Source: Pseudomonadota bacterium | Lineage (GTDB): Bacteria > Pseudomonadota > Gammaproteobacteria > Burkholderiales > Thiobacillaceae | Direction of reading: 5' to 3' | Assembly: GCA_029558905.1 (NCBI GenBank) | Contig: JAKQCX010000005.1 | Location: forward strand, 1-64,000 | DNA length: 64,000 bases | Part shown: positions 39,969-50,181 of the stretch, one piece after another | How positions within the stretch are numbered: the first letter of the stretch is position 1 | Layout: every line of letters begins with the position of its first letter | Made by a program: the position numbers and the translations under genes | The notes under the pieces: generated by a model | The model's input: the letters and a program-made list of their open reading frames with translations, nothing else | Told to the model about the DNA's origin: nothing | The model's database searches: none

Positions 39969-40448
39969 ATGATTGATCAAGGCAAGATTTCCATCCTGCT
40001 GGTGTGCATGGGCAACATCTGCCGTTCCCCCACGGCCGAAGGCGTGCTGCGGGACAAACTTGCGGATGCCGGTCTGCTGGACAAGGTTCGGCTGGACTCG
40101 GCAGGGACCCATGATTACCACGTGGGCAAACCACCGGACCGCCGCGCCCAGGAAGCGGCCGGCAGGCGGGGGTATGACCTGTCCTCCCTGCGGGCCCGAC
40201 AGGTAGGCATTGGGGATTTCCTGGAATTCGACCTCATCCTGGCCATGGATGAGGACAACTATCAAAACCTGTTGCGCGTCTGCCCGGAACCCCACCGCCA
40301 CAAGGTGCGGCTGTTTCTAAGCTTCAGCCGGCAATACGCGGATCAGGAAGTGCCGGACCCTTATTACGGCGGCAGCCAGGGTTTCGATCAGGTCCTGGAT
40401 ATGGTGGAGGATGCGGCGGAGGAGATCGTCAACACGCTGCGACATTGA
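39969..40448 (+). CDS. low-molecular-weight protein-tyrosine phosphatase
   Basis: 159 residues. The P-loop VCMGNICRSPTAEG holds the nucleophile C13 and R19; the general acid is in EVPDPYYGG. The family dephosphorylates tyrosine kinases of exopolysaccharide systems (Wzb/Etp) or other proteins, including arginine phosphate. No Wzc-like kinase is nearby. ATG 39969 is chosen over 39906 because the homologous part begins here. Confidence 0.9.
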   Translation: MIDQGKISILLVCMGNICRSPTAEGVLRDKLADAGLLDKVRLDSAGTHDYHVGKPPDRRAQEAAGRRGYDLSSLRARQVGIGDFLEFDLILAMDEDNYQNLLRVCPEPHRHKVRLFLSFSRQYADQEVPDPYYGGSQGFDQVLDMVEDAAEEIVNTLRH

Positions 40449-40472
40449 ATGCCGGTCCGCCGCGGCCAGGAC

Positions 40473-40505
40473 AAGAAAAATGCCGGCGCTGCCGGCATTT
40501 TTCTT
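40473..40505. terminator. bidirectional terminator between the phosphatase gene and rne
   Basis: A perfect 15-bp inverted repeat (40473-40487 with 40491-40505) around a 3-base loop. Its outer arms are A-rich on the left and T-rich on the right, so it works in both directions for two converging genes. Confidence 0.93.
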
Positions 40506-40520
40506 GAACCACGCATCGGT

Positions 40521-43202
40521 CTATCGAGCTGGCGTCTGGTCGTCGTGTCGGGTTTCCACGATCACCAGGGGCTCGGCCGTCGCGTCTTCCTCGACCTTGG
40601 GACGGGACCGGCGGCGCGGATTGGAGGGCGGACCCCATCCATCCGGTTGCTCGGTGGCCGGGGCCTCCGCGGCAACCTGGGTTTCCACCATCACCAGTTC
40701 TTCCACGGGTTCGACGACCTTGGTGCGTGGCCGGCGCTGGCGGTGACGTGGCGGGCCCGCCGGGGCAGGCTCCTCGGGGGGGTGCGTGGCCGTGGCCTGG
40801 GTTTCCACCATCTGCAGGCCGACGGCTTCCAGATTGGGCACTTCCGGGCCGGGTGCTTCCACGTGGGCCGGCTCGGGTGCGGGGGCGACGTCCGGCTCCG
40901 GAGCAGCGGGGGTGGGCGCGGCCGTTTGCGCCACGATCCCGGCGGGGACGGTCAGCGTGGTGCGTGCGTCTTCCTTCGTTCCGGGTTCGGCAGGCAGGAC
41001 CGGGGTTTCCGGAGTGGTGTGCGCCGCTTCCGGTACCAGGCCTTGGGCGGCCTGTCCGCTCTCCCGGGTTTCCGACGCGACGTGGGGCTCGCCACGGTCT
41101 TCCCCGCGGCGACCTCGGCCACGGCGGCTGCGGTTGCGGACTTCCTTGTCCTCGGTACCCATTTCGGCCTCGGGCCTGGGCATGCTGGCCTTTGCCTCCT
41201 CCTTGACCTGTTCCGCGCGCTTGGGCCGTTCAATGCGTTCGGTGCGCTCGGACCGTTCGCCACGCTCGCGACGTGGGCGTTCCTGTGGACGTTCACCGGC
41301 CTCGCCGCGGGCTTCCAGGCGTGTGCCCGTCTCGCTTCGCCGGGCACGTTCGCTCCGTTCACCACGTGCAACGCGCTCGCCGCGCTCGCGACGTTCGTCG
41401 CTGCGGCCATTGCGTCCCTCGCGCGCGTCCCGTGCGCGGCGGCCGTCGCGTTCCTGGCGTGGCTCGGCTTTTTTCTCGCGAGCGGCTTGATCTTTCTCCG
41501 CCGGCGTTGCCTGTACGCCACGCAGCCAGCTGACAATGCGCCCGAACAGGCCGGGCGCGGTCGGAATGGTTGGCATAGGCGGCACGGGGAGAGGCTGGGG
41601 GGGCGTAATGCCCTGCACCGCTGCCTGGGCCCGTTCGGGTTTTGCGCCATGGCTTCCTGCGCGTGTGGGCAGAGCATCCTCCGCCGGCTTTTCCACCATC
41701 TTGTAGCTCGGCGCCAGGGGCTCTGATTGGTTGAGCTGATCGTGGCGCAAGCGCGTCAGGGTGTAGCGGGGGGTTTCGAAGTGCATATTGGGGACGAGGA
41801 TGACCTCCACCCGATGACGCGCCTCGATGGCCAGGATGTCGTGCCGTTTTTCGTTCAGCAGGAAGGTTGCCACATCCACGGGCAACTGCAGTTGCACCGC
41901 TCCGGTCGCTTCCTTCATGGCCTCTTCCTGCAGCATGCGCAGCAGATGCAGGGCGAAGGATTCCGTGCTGCGCACGTGTCCGGTGCCTGAACAACGCTGG
42001 CACGTCACATAGCTGGTTTCCCCGAGTGAGGGCTGAAGCCGCTGACGTGAGAGCTCCAGCAGACCGAAGCGTGAGATCTTGCCGGTTTGCACCCTGGCCC
42101 GGTCATGGCGCAGCGCTTCGCGCAGACGCTCTTCCACCTCCCGCTGGTTGCGCTGGTTCTCCATGTCGATGAAATCGATGACGATGAGGCCACCGAGGTC
42201 CCGCAGTCGCATCTGGCGCGCCACCTCCTCGGCGGCCTCCAGGTTGGTGTTGAAGGCAGTCTGTTCGATGTCGCCACCCTTGGTGGCCTGCGCCGAGTTC
42301 ACGTCGATGGCCACCAGGGCTTCGGTGTGATCGATGACGATGGCACCGCCGGAGGGCAGGGTAACGGTGCGCGCGTAGGCGCTCTCGGTTTGATGCTCGA
42401 TCTGGAAGCGAGAGAATAATGGTACTGGATCGGTGTACAGCTTCACCTTGTTGACGTTGCCTGGCATGACATGCGCCATGAACTGCTTGGCCTGCTCGCA
42501 GATGTTGGGCTCGTCGATGAGCAGCTCGCCGATGTCCGGGCTGAAGTAGTCGCGGATGGCGCGGATCACCAGGCTGGATTCGGCGTATATGAGGAAGGCA
42601 CCCGTCTGCCCCTGGGCGGCACCATCGATCGCACTCCACAGTTGCAGCAGGTAGTTCAGGTCCCACTGCAGTTCTTCCACGCTGCGGCCGATGCCCGCGG
42701 TGCGGCCGATGAGGCTCATGCCAGCGGGTACCTCGAGCTGTGCCAGGGCGTCCCGCAGGTCGTTGCGCTCCTCACCCTCGATGCGGCGGGATACGCCACC
42801 CCCACGGGGGTTGTTGGGCATGAGCACCAGATAGCGTCCTGCCAGACTGATGAAGTTGGTCAGGGCCGCACCCTTGTTGCCACGCTCGTCCTTCTCCACC
42901 TGGACGATGAGTTCCATGCCTTCCTTCAGGTGCTCCTGGATCTTGCCCCGGCTTACATCCCCGCCGCCCAGGGCGCTGCGGGAGATCTCCTTGAAGGGCA
43001 GGAAACCGTGGCGTTCGGCGCCATAGTTGACGAAGCAGGCCTCAAGAGAAGGCTCGACGCGTGTGACAACCGCCTTGTAGATGTTGCCCTTGCGTTGTTC
43101 CTTGCTGGCGGATTCGATGTCGAGATCGATCAGTTTTTGACCATCGACAATGGCGACGCGCAGCTCTTCCGCCTGCGTCGCGTTGAATAGCATACGTTTC
43201 AT
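40521..43202 (-). CDS. rne: ribonuclease E
   Basis: 893 residues from ATG 43202 ([20 protein letters not shown]). The N-terminal half is the RNase E catalytic core: S1 domain ([23 protein letters not shown]), 5' sensor, DNase-like domain with [12 protein letters not shown], and the Zn-link CQRCSGTGH. The C-terminal 380 or so residues are a disordered scaffold with Arg/Glu-rich tracts then Pro/Glu-rich sequence ending in [11 protein letters not shown]. It starts mRNA decay and processes rRNA and tRNA. TTG 43208 would add two residues. Confidence 0.95.
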   Translation of the reverse strand: MKRMLFNATQAEELRVAIVDGQKLIDLDIESASKEQRKGNIYKAVVTRVEPSLEACFVNYGAERHGFLPFKEISRSALGGGDVSRGKIQEHLKEGMELIVQVEKDERGNKGAALTNFISLAGRYLVLMPNNPRGGGVSRRIEGEERNDLRDALAQLEVPAGMSLIGRTAGIGRSVEELQWDLNYLLQLWSAIDGAAQGQTGAFLIYAESSLVIRAIRDYFSPDIGELLIDEPNICEQAKQFMAHVMPGNVNKVKLYTDPVPLFSRFQIEHQTESAYARTVTLPSGGAIVIDHTEALVAIDVNSAQATKGGDIEQTAFNTNLEAAEEVARQMRLRDLGGLIVIDFIDMENQRNQREVEERLREALRHDRARVQTGKISRFGLLELSRQRLQPSLGETSYVTCQRCSGTGHVRSTESFALHLLRMLQEEAMKEATGAVQLQLPVDVATFLLNEKRHDILAIEARHRVEVILVPNMHFETPRYTLTRLRHDQLNQSEPLAPSYKMVEKPAEDALPTRAGSHGAKPERAQAAVQGITPPQPLPVPPMPTIPTAPGLFGRIVSWLRGVQATPAEKDQAAREKKAEPRQERDGRRARDAREGRNGRSDERRERGERVARGERSERARRSETGTRLEARGEAGERPQERPRRERGERSERTERIERPKRAEQVKEEAKASMPRPEAEMGTEDKEVRNRSRRGRGRRGEDRGEPHVASETRESGQAAQGLVPEAAHTTPETPVLPAEPGTKEDARTTLTVPAGIVAQTAAPTPAAPEPDVAPAPEPAHVEAPGPEVPNLEAVGLQMVETQATATHPPEEPAPAGPPRHRQRRPRTKVVEPVEELVMVETQVAAEAPATEQPDGWGPPSNPRRRSRPKVEEDATAEPLVIVETRHDDQTPAR

Positions 43203-43596
43203 TTTCAACCCCAGCGCTTGCCGCGCCCCGGGGGATAAAACCGTGCCGCCATCCAGCGGCGGCAGGGATGCGCGCAGGGAGTCAGGCGGCGGGTAGGTTC
43301 TTGTCGCTGAACGACTGGTGCATGTCGCGGTTATCCTTGTTGCCCCGACGGCAGAGCATCAGGGTGTCATGTCCGGGTACGGGTCGCGCACAGTGTGCGT
43401 TACCATCGCTGCTTTCCGCTTCGTGGTGGCGAGCCGCAAGGGTCCTGGCTGGCGGCGCCTGGTTTTCGGGCGCGGCGGCGGACAACGGGGCGAACAACCT
43501 TGAAGCAGCCGGTGAGCGGGGACGACCGGCGCCCGATCCGGTGCCGGGCGGACTCTTCAACACCCTGCTTGCACCTTTTGCGAGCTGCGCGAGTAT
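43203..43596. other. rne-rluC divergent leader region
   Basis: 394 bases without a supported gene. On the minus strand, just before rne, a GCCGCC/GGCGGC hairpin (43246-43263) may belong to the rne 5' UTR, which in other bacteria is the target of RNase E autoregulation. For rluC, TTGCAC (43569) lies upstream, but any matching -10 would overlap the start codon. I see no convincing promoter. Confidence 0.5.
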
Positions 43597-44589
43597 ATGC
43601 GAATGCCATCCGACGTAAAAGCCCTTGTTACAAAGGAGTGTATTGGTCCGGAAGCGGAAGGTCAGCGTCTGGACAATTTTCTTTTTCGTCAGCTGAAGGG
43701 CGTGCCCAAAGGCCGCATCTACCGCATGCTGCGGGAGGGGGAGGTGCGCGTATCGGGGCGCCGGGCCAAACCGGAATACAAGCTCATGCGCGGCGATTGG
43801 GTGCGCATCCCCCCCGTGCGGGTGGCGCGGCCCGAGCATGCTTCACACCTGGGGGTCTTCAGCCAGGCGTTGCTGGATCGGGTCATATATCGGGATGACG
43901 CACTGCTGGTCCTCGACAAGCCGGCGGGCCGCGCCGTGCATGGTGGCAGCGGCATCAGTCTGGGGGTGATCGAGCAGCTGCGGCTGGAACTGCCCACTGC
44001 GCGTTTCCTCGAACTGGCCCATCGCCTGGACAAAGAGACTTCAGGGGTGCTGGTGCTGGCCCTGAAGCGTGCCTCCCTCGTAGAACTGCACCGCATGCTG
44101 AGAGCCGGCGAGGTCCGAAAACATTATCTGGCCCTGGCCACCGGTCAGTGGCAAGACGCCGTGCGGCATGTAAGGCTGCCCTTGCGACGCTACCTGAATG
44201 AGGCGGGTGAAAGGCGTGTGGCGGTGGATGAGGCCGGTCAGCGGGCCCATACCATCTTCCGACTCAGGCAGCGCTTCGCCGGGTTCAGTCTGCTGGAGGC
44301 ACAACTCATGACGGGCCGCACGCACCAGATCCGCGTGCATCTGGCCGCCTCGGGACACGCCATAGCCGGCGATGACAAATATGGCGATGCGCTCATCAAC
44401 AGGGAAATGCGCGGGCAGGGGCTGCGACGCATGTTCTTGCATGCGTCCAGGCTGGAAATGGAGCATCCTCTGACCCGTGTACCCCTGATCCTGGAAGCAC
44501 CCCTGCCCCCGGAGCTGGAGTCCTTTCTCCGTACTGGATTGGGCTGTGGCACCGCTCCGACCCAGACGCGTCCAGGCCGGTCGATGTAG
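43597..44589 (+). CDS. rluC: 23S rRNA pseudouridine synthase (RluC type)
   Basis: 330 residues. An N-terminal S4 RNA-binding domain (about 20-75; RIYRMLREGEVRVSGRRA) is joined to the RluA-type catalytic domain with D145 in AHRLDKETSG and the RTHQIRVHLAASGH motif. It makes pseudouridines 955/2504/2580 in E. coli. Divergence from rne is the usual proteobacterial arrangement and supports rluC over rluD. ATG 43603 is an equally possible start. Confidence 0.93.
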   Translation: MRMPSDVKALVTKECIGPEAEGQRLDNFLFRQLKGVPKGRIYRMLREGEVRVSGRRAKPEYKLMRGDWVRIPPVRVARPEHASHLGVFSQALLDRVIYRDDALLVLDKPAGRAVHGGSGISLGVIEQLRLELPTARFLELAHRLDKETSGVLVLALKRASLVELHRMLRAGEVRKHYLALATGQWQDAVRHVRLPLRRYLNEAGERRVAVDEAGQRAHTIFRLRQRFAGFSLLEAQLMTGRTHQIRVHLAASGHAIAGDDKYGDALINREMRGQGLRRMFLHASRLEMEHPLTRVPLILEAPLPPELESFLRTGLGCGTAPTQTRPGRSM

Positions 44590-44603
44590 AACCAGCCCGG
44601 GGA

Positions 44604-44699
44604 ACGACGCCACGCTTGGGATGTTGGGGCCAGCCACGCAGGTTGCCGCGGACCGCTGCGAAACGCATAATGCGCATGGTTTGGCCTGGGAGACGTCGT
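44604..44699 (+). promoter_or_regulatory. structured leader of the Gdt1-type gene, possible manganese riboswitch
   Basis: A closing stem 44604-44609/44694-44699 encloses a purine-rich internal loop (CTTGGGATGTTGG on one side, TGGGAGAC on the other). Inside are a second stem 44628-44632/44682-44686 and two hairpins (44637-44641/44656-44660 and 44664-44667/44671-44674). The shape and GAGAC element recall yybP-ykoY manganese riboswitches, which often precede this transporter family. The conserved GGGGAGUAG is only loosely present. Confidence 0.3.
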
Positions 44700-44733
44700 G
44701 GTTCGAAACCCGACGCCCGGTTCTGGAACATTG

Positions 44734-45327
44734 ATGGAAGCCTTCCTCGTTTCGACCGGGGTTGTCGCACTCGCGGAAATCGGCGACAAGACGCAGCTCC
44801 TTGCCTTCATTCTCGCGGCGCGCTTCAAGAAGCCAGCGCCGATCGTGCTCGGCATCCTCACCGCTACTCTCGTCAATCACGGTCTCGCAGGCGCCTTGGG
44901 CGCATGGATCACCCAAGCCGTCCACCCGGGGATGTTGCGCTGGGTGCTGGCGCTGTCCTTCATCGGCATGTCGGTCTGGACGCTGATGCCCGACAGGATC
45001 GAGGACGAGGAAACACGCATCGCGCAGACGTTCGGTGTGTTTGGCGCCACCCTGATCACCTTCTTCCTCGCCGAGATGGGCGACAAGACCCAGATCGCCA
45101 CCGTGGCCATGACCGTCCACTACGCAACGCCGCTGTGGGTGGTCATCGGCACTACCCTGGGCATGTTGATCGCCGACATGCCTGTCGTGTTCGCGGGTGA
45201 CAGACTCGCCGTGAAAATTCCGATGAAGCTGGTGCATGCGCTTGCGGCAGCCCTCTTCATGGCGCTTGGTGTAGCCACTCTGCTCGGAGGGGGAGCGGGA
45301 TTCGGGCTCTGGGAGCGTGTCGGTTGA
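44734..45327 (+). CDS. Gdt1/UPF0016 (TMEM165-type) cation transporter
   Basis: 197 residues with six predicted membrane helices in two homologous halves. Each half holds the family signature E-x-G-D-K-T: EIGDKT at 15-20 and EMGDKT at 114-119. These acidic residues bind Mn2+ or Ca2+; bacterial members export manganese. It follows rluC by 144 bases of structured leader. The start ATG 44734 fits the family; GTG 44698 is upstream. Confidence 0.9.
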   Translation: MEAFLVSTGVVALAEIGDKTQLLAFILAARFKKPAPIVLGILTATLVNHGLAGALGAWITQAVHPGMLRWVLALSFIGMSVWTLMPDRIEDEETRIAQTFGVFGATLITFFLAEMGDKTQIATVAMTVHYATPLWVVIGTTLGMLIADMPVVFAGDRLAVKIPMKLVHALAAALFMALGVATLLGGGAGFGLWERVG

Positions 45328-45463
45328 ATGGGGAAGGCGGTGCGGGAATATCGCCCCCGGGATTTCCCGCCTGCCTACGCAACGACGCACCCCAACGAGC
45401 CAGTGCCTGTCCGGTTCATGGCTGAAGCCGGTCCGGTCTCTGGCGGGGGATGCGCATGACGCG

Positions 45464-45492
45464 TAAACCTGCCATGGAGCAGCCTGTATAAT
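45464..45492 (+). promoter_or_regulatory. guaB promoter
   Basis: A perfect TATAAT (45487-45492) with a poor -35 (TAAACC at 45464, 17-bp spacer). The start of transcription would be near 45499, about 18 bases before the guaB ATG. Confidence 0.55.
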
Positions 45493-45516
45493 GGCTTTTT
45501 GCGCGAAAAGACCTCC

Positions 45517-46980
45517 ATGCGTACCCTGCAGAAAGCCCTGACATTCGACGATGTTCTGCTCGTCCCCGCCTTTTCCGGCGTCCTTCCCCGTGACGTAAGC
45601 CTGAGGACACGCCTGACCAGGGAAATCTCCCTGAACATGCCGGTGGTGTCTGCCGCCATGGATACAGTCACCGAGGCACCCATGGCCATCGCCATGGCCC
45701 AGGAAGGCGGTATAGGCATCGTGCACAAGAACTTCTCCCCGGAGCAGCAGGCCGCTGAGGTGGCCAAGGTGAAGCGCCACGAATCCGGTGTGGTGAAGGA
45801 TCCCATCACCATCTCGCCCAACATGAGCGTGCGGGACGTGCTGGAAATCACCCGCCAACATCGTATTTCCGGCCTGCCGGTGGTGGACAAGTCCGGCAAG
45901 GTACAAGGTATCGTCACCAACCGGGATCTGCGCTTCGAAACCAATTTGGAACACCGGGTGCGGGATATCATGACTCCGCGCAAGCGCCTGGTGACCGTGC
46001 GCGAGGGCGCGTCCAAGGAAGAGGTGGTGGCCCTGCTGCACAAGCACCGCCTGGAGCGCCTGGTGGTGGTGAATGATGCCTTCGAGCTGAAGGGCCTCAT
46101 TACCGTCAAGGACATCAACAAGTCCAGTGAATACCCCATGGCCAACAAGGACGGCCTGGGCCGCCTGCTGGTGGGGGCTGCAGTGGGTGTGAGCCCGGAA
46201 AACGAGGCGCGTATCGCTGCCCTGGTGGAGGCCGGGGTGGACGTCATCGTGGTGGATACCGCCCATGGCCACTCCCAGGGTGTGCTGCAGCGGGTCCAGT
46301 GGGCCAAGACCCGCTATCCCCAGGTACAGATCATCGGCGGCAACATTGCCACGGGTGACGCGGCCCGGGCCCTGATGGACCATGGTGCCGACGCCGTGAA
46401 GGTGGGCATAGGCCCCGGTTCCATCTGCACCACGCGTATTGTCGCCGGCGTGGGTGTGCCGCAGATCTCCGCCGTGGCCAACGTGGCCCAGGCCCTGGCC
46501 GGCACCGGGGTACCCCTCATCGCCGATGGCGGCATCCGCTATTCGGGTGACATCGCCAAGGCCATCGCCGCAGGGGGGCACTGCGTCATGTTGGGGGGAC
46601 TGTTGGCTGGAACCGATGAAGCCCCGGGCGATATCGAGCTTTTCCAGGGTCGCGCCTACAAGTCCTATCGGGGCATGGGCTCACTGGGGGCCATGCAGCA
46701 GGGCTCCAAGGATCGCTATTTCCAGGACAACGAGGCCAACGCCGACAAGCTGGTGCCGGAAGGGATCGAAGGCCGGGTGCCCTACAAGGGCAGCGCCCTC
46801 ACCGTGCTGCACCAGCTCATGGGAGGGCTGCGCTCGTCCATGGGCTATCTGGGGGCCGCCAACATCGACCGCCTGCACGAAACCGCCGAGTTCGTGGAAA
46901 TCACCAATGCCGGCATGAAGGAATCTCACGTACACGACGTGCAGATCATCAAGGAAGCCCCCAACTATCACGTGGGTTGA
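45517..46980 (+). CDS. guaB: IMP dehydrogenase
   Basis: 487 residues. It oxidises IMP to XMP, the committed GTP step. Two CBS domains (about 93-205) interrupt the barrel; [16 protein letters not shown] and [13 protein letters not shown] are visible. The catalytic cysteine is C304 in [15 protein letters not shown], and the mobile flap has the RGMGSLGAM motif. ATG 45517 is chosen because TTG 45499 sits at the predicted transcription start. It is followed by guaA. Confidence 0.96.
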   Translation: MRTLQKALTFDDVLLVPAFSGVLPRDVSLRTRLTREISLNMPVVSAAMDTVTEAPMAIAMAQEGGIGIVHKNFSPEQQAAEVAKVKRHESGVVKDPITISPNMSVRDVLEITRQHRISGLPVVDKSGKVQGIVTNRDLRFETNLEHRVRDIMTPRKRLVTVREGASKEEVVALLHKHRLERLVVVNDAFELKGLITVKDINKSSEYPMANKDGLGRLLVGAAVGVSPENEARIAALVEAGVDVIVVDTAHGHSQGVLQRVQWAKTRYPQVQIIGGNIATGDAARALMDHGADAVKVGIGPGSICTTRIVAGVGVPQISAVANVAQALAGTGVPLIADGGIRYSGDIAKAIAAGGHCVMLGGLLAGTDEAPGDIELFQGRAYKSYRGMGSLGAMQQGSKDRYFQDNEANADKLVPEGIEGRVPYKGSALTVLHQLMGGLRSSMGYLGAANIDRLHETAEFVEITNAGMKESHVHDVQIIKEAPNYHVG

Positions 46981-47015
46981 GCCCCGACCCCCAGTCACCC
47001 CATGCCGGAAGAGGA

Positions 47016-47047
47016 GGGCGGGTCTGCCTGCCCACCCCCCCTTTTTT
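47016..47047 (+). terminator. weak terminator or attenuator between guaB and guaA
   Basis: A 7-bp stem with one G-T pair (47016-47022/47027-47033) is followed eight bases later by six T residues. It could reduce guaA expression relative to guaB. Confidence 0.3.
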
Positions 47048-47058
47048 GAGTCCAGCCC

Positions 47059-48621
47059 ATGCACCAGAAAATCCTCATCCTCGATTTCGGATCCCAGTTC
47101 ACACAGCTCATCGCCAGGCGCGTGCGGGAACACAATGTCTATTGCGAGCTGCATCCCCATGACGTCAGTGCTGCCTTCATCCGAGAGTTCGCCCCGGCCG
47201 GCATCATCCTCTCCGGTGGTCCGGCCTCGGTGATGGAAGAAGAGCCCCCCCGGGCCCCCCAGGCGGTATTCGAGCTGGGCGTGCCGGTACTGGGCATCTG
47301 CTACGGTATGCAGACCATGGCCACCCAGTTGGGCGGCACCGTCACCAATGCCAGGCACCATGAGTATGGCTACGCCGAGGTGCGCATGCACGGCCATTCC
47401 CGCCTGTTGGCCGATATCCAGGATCGTCGGGACCCGGACGGCAAGGCCTGGCTGGACGTCTGGATGAGCCATGGTGACCAGGTGGACAGCCTGCCCCCGG
47501 GCTTCCAGATCCTGTGCGAGAACGCCACCACCCCCATCGCCGGCATGTTCGATCCGGCACGGCATTTGTACGGCGTGCAGTTTCATCCCGAAGTCACCCA
47601 CACCATTCAGGGTAAGGCCCTGCTGGGCCGCTTCGTGCACGACATCTGCGGCTGTGGCCAGGACTGGAACATGCCGGACTACATCACCGAGTCCGTGGCC
47701 CGGATCCGTGCCCAGGTGGGCAGCGACGAAGTCGTCCTGGGACTGTCCGGCGGTGTGGATTCCTCCGTGGCGGCGGCCCTGATCCATCGTGCCATCGGTG
47801 ACCAGCTCACCTGTGTGTTCGTGGACACCGGCCTTTTGCGCCTGAACGAGGCCGAGCAGGTCATGCACACCTTTGCCGAGAACCTGGGGGTGAGGGTCAT
47901 CCATGTGGATGCCTCCGAACAGTTCATGGACAAGCTGGCCGGCGTCGCCGAGCCGGAGAAAAAGCGCAGGATCATCGGTGCCGAGTTCGTGGCTGTGTTC
48001 CAGGCCGAATCCGCCAAGCTGCAGAACGCCAAATGGCTGGCCCAGGGCACCATTTACCCGGACGTCATCGAATCCGCCGGTGCCAAGACCAAGAAGGCCC
48101 ATGCCATCAAGTCCCACCACAACGTGGGCGGTCTGCCGGAAGACATGCACCTCAAACTGCTGGAACCCCTGCGTGAGCTGTTCAAGGACGAGGTGCGGGA
48201 ACTGGGCATCGCCCTGGGTCTGCCGCATGACATGGTCTATCGGCATCCCTTTCCGGGCCCCGGTCTGGGGGTGCGCATCCTGGGTGAAGTCAAGCGGGAA
48301 TACGCCGATCTGCTTCGCCAGGCAGATCATGTATTTATTGAAGAATTGCGCGCAAGTGGTTGGTATGAAAAAACATCACAGGCATTCGCCGTATTCCTGC
48401 CGGTCAAGGCCGTGGGAGTCATGGGAGACGGCCGCACCTACGATTACGTCATCGCCCTGCGCGCCGTACAGACCCAGGACTTCATGACCGCTCACTGGGC
48501 GGAACTACCCTACAGCCTGCTCGCCAAGGTCTCCAACCGCATCATCAACGAGATCCGCGGCATCAACCGAGTGACCTACGACGTCACCGGCAAGCCACCG
48601 GGCACGATCGAGTGGGAATGA
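47059..48621 (+). CDS. guaA: GMP synthase (glutamine-hydrolysing)
   Basis: 520 residues. A class I glutaminase domain (C81 in GICYGMQ) feeds an ATP pyrophosphatase (SGGVDSS, 230-236) that aminates XMP to GMP. The C-terminus ([18 protein letters not shown]) is complete. The 3' end of guaA is a known integration hot spot for genomic islands, and here an integrase gene and conjugation genes begin right after it. Confidence 0.96.
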   Translation: MHQKILILDFGSQFTQLIARRVREHNVYCELHPHDVSAAFIREFAPAGIILSGGPASVMEEEPPRAPQAVFELGVPVLGICYGMQTMATQLGGTVTNARHHEYGYAEVRMHGHSRLLADIQDRRDPDGKAWLDVWMSHGDQVDSLPPGFQILCENATTPIAGMFDPARHLYGVQFHPEVTHTIQGKALLGRFVHDICGCGQDWNMPDYITESVARIRAQVGSDEVVLGLSGGVDSSVAAALIHRAIGDQLTCVFVDTGLLRLNEAEQVMHTFAENLGVRVIHVDASEQFMDKLAGVAEPEKKRRIIGAEFVAVFQAESAKLQNAKWLAQGTIYPDVIESAGAKTKKAHAIKSHHNVGGLPEDMHLKLLEPLRELFKDEVRELGIALGLPHDMVYRHPFPGPGLGVRILGEVKREYADLLRQADHVFIEELRASGWYEKTSQAFAVFLPVKAVGVMGDGRTYDYVIALRAVQTQDFMTAHWAELPYSLLAKVSNRIINEIRGINRVTYDVTGKPPGTIEWE

Positions 48622-48632
48622 TTTGATGTCTG

Positions 48633-48652
48633 GCATCAGCTAGCATCAGCTA
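48633..48652 (+). repeat. tandem GCATCAGCTA x2 beside the guaA end
   Basis: Two perfect adjacent 10-base units (48633-48642, 48643-48652), with a related GGCATCGGCTGGCA at 48707-48720. They are candidate integrase arm sites or part of the attachment region. Confidence 0.6.
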
Positions 48653-48668
48653 GCAAGAAGTGCAACAT

Positions 48669-48693
48669 AAGCCCATGTATACATGGGCTTTTT
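48669..48693. terminator. terminator after guaA
   Basis: Stem AAGCCCATG/CATGGGCTT (48669-48677/48682-48690) with loop TATA, followed by a T-rich run on the plus strand. It could end guaA transcription and shield the element. Confidence 0.8.
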
Positions 48694-48797
48694 GTTTTTC
48701 TGTGCTGGCATCGGCTGGCAACTACAAGCACGGCCAAGCAAGACCTGCGCGTGGCATTTTCACGGGTATCATTCCTGTAGGCAGTTTCTAGAAAGCA

Positions 48798-48915
48798 CGA
48801 TACCATTCGTTGATGATGTGGTATTCGTGGTATCGAATCATGCTTATGTGATTGTATCTATTGATTAATGTGCCGTTGTTAGCGACCTTCAAATTCGTGG
48901 TATCGAATTTGAAGG
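48798..48915 (+). repeat. inverted and direct repeats upstream of the integrase gene
   Basis: ATTCGTGGTATCGAAT occurs twice (48823-48838, 48893-48908), and its inverted core CGATACCA once (48798-48805). The second copy sits in a perfect 12-bp palindrome, 48886-48897/48904-48915, with a 6-base spacer. The rest of 48622-48984 is AT-rich, in sharp contrast to guaA, and holds no gene. These look like binding sites for integrase, a directionality factor or a repressor. Confidence 0.75.
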
Positions 48916-48984
48916 TTGCTTGTTGTTGATGCCACGAATAAACCATAAAAACCTTGTATCTAATTGTTAAACAAGGAAAAACAA

Positions 48985-50181
48985 ATGCTAACTGATACCA
49001 AGATCAGGAACCTAAAGCCTCGGGACAGACTGTACAAGGTTGCGGATAGGGATGGGCTCTATGTGGCGGTCACTCCTGCTGCCAGTATTTCGTTTCGCTA
49101 CAACTATGAGTTCAACGGCCGTAGCGAGACCCTGACCATAGGGCGCTATGGAACTGGTGGCATTACGCTCGCCGAGGCAAGGGACGCGTTGCATGAAGCC
49201 AAGCGGAAAATCGCTTCTGGGATCTCACCGGCCCAGGACAAGGCCAGATCCAAGGACAAGGAAAAGCAGGCCAAGACGTTTGACGACTGGGCTGAATCCT
49301 GGCTCAAAGGCTATCAGATGGCGGACTCCACTCGCGACATGCGCAAGGCCGTTTATACAAGGGAGTTGAAACCGGTCTTTGGTAATCGACTCTTGGCTGA
49401 AGTGACCCATGATGATCTGCGGCATCTAACGGACAAGATCGTCGAGCGAGGTGCTCCAGCCACTGCCGTTCATGCGCGTGAAGTGGTGATGCAGATTTAC
49501 CGATGGGCATCCGAGCGGGGCCAGGATGTGGAAAACCCCGCGGATCGCGTCAGGCCGGCAGCCATCGCGAAATTCGTCCCCCGTGATCGAGCGTTGACTC
49601 AAGAAGAAATCGGTTTGATGTACCAGTACCTGGAAAGGGTTTCGACTTCCCCAACCATCCGCATTGCGGTAAAGCTTCTGCTTCTGACGTTGGTCCGCAA
49701 GTCAGAGCTGACTGATGCGACTTGGGACGAGGTGAATTTCTCGGATGGGATCTGGACCATACCCGCCGTCCGAATGAAGCGACGCAATCCGCACAACGTC
49801 TACCTGTCACGTCAGGCGGTCGATTTCTTCATTGCACTCAAAACCTGTGCAGGTGGCTCGCGTTATGTGCTGCCCTCAAGATATGACCCTGACATCCCGA
49901 TGAGCAAGGCCACGCTGAACCAAGTTACGACCTTGGCGTACACCGCGGCACAGAAAGATGGGAAGGTGTTGGCCAAGTTCGGCCCGCATGACCTACGGCG
50001 CACGGGATCCACCTTACTTCATGAAGCGGGGTACAACACGGATTGGATTGAGAAGGCGCTTGCTCATGAGCAAAAGGGTGTTCGTGCCGTCTATAACAAG
50101 GCGGAGTACAGAGAGCAGCGAAAAGCCATGCTGCAAGACTGGGCCGATATGATCGACGAATGGACGATCAAGAAGGCGTGA
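48985..50181 (+). CDS. int: tyrosine-type site-specific integrase of the ICE
   Basis: 398 residues, P4-like integrase. An N-terminal DUF4102-like arm-binding part (about 1-90; TDTKIRNLKPRDRLYKVADRDG) is followed by a SAM-like core-binding domain (about 98-185) and the catalytic domain with R238, H335, R338 (HDLRRTGSTLLH), H361 and nucleophile Y370. All catalytic residues are present. AAGGA eight bases upstream supports ATG 48985 over TTG 48964. It reads away from guaA, and its 3' end overlaps the convergent alpA-like gene by 14 bases. Confidence 0.94.
   Translation: MLTDTKIRNLKPRDRLYKVADRDGLYVAVTPAASISFRYNYEFNGRSETLTIGRYGTGGITLAEARDALHEAKRKIASGISPAQDKARSKDKEKQAKTFDDWAESWLKGYQMADSTRDMRKAVYTRELKPVFGNRLLAEVTHDDLRHLTDKIVERGAPATAVHAREVVMQIYRWASERGQDVENPADRVRPAAIAKFVPRDRALTQEEIGLMYQYLERVSTSPTIRIAVKLLLLTLVRKSELTDATWDEVNFSDGIWTIPAVRMKRRNPHNVYLSRQAVDFFIALKTCAGGSRYVLPSRYDPDIPMSKATLNQVTTLAYTAAQKDGKVLAKFGPHDLRRTGSTLLHEAGYNTDWIEKALAHEQKGVRAVYNKAEYREQRKAMLQDWADMIDEWTIKKA

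Noticed and set aside
40449-41726. 425-residue plus-strand frame over the rne 3' half
   Set aside because: Composition follows the Arg/Glu-rich scaffold of RNase E read backwards; no start signal, and it passes through the bidirectional terminator.
43569-43599. promoter-like TTGCAC ... TATATG before rluC
   Set aside because: The -10 would overlap the rluC start codon and the spacer is 19 bases.
43282-43839. 185-residue minus-strand frame upstream of rne
   Set aside because: It crosses the rluC start and the rne leader. No homology is seen; the region is better explained as untranslated leader.
44041-46581. 846-residue minus-strand frame
   Set aside because: Antisense to rluC, the Gdt1-type gene and guaB.
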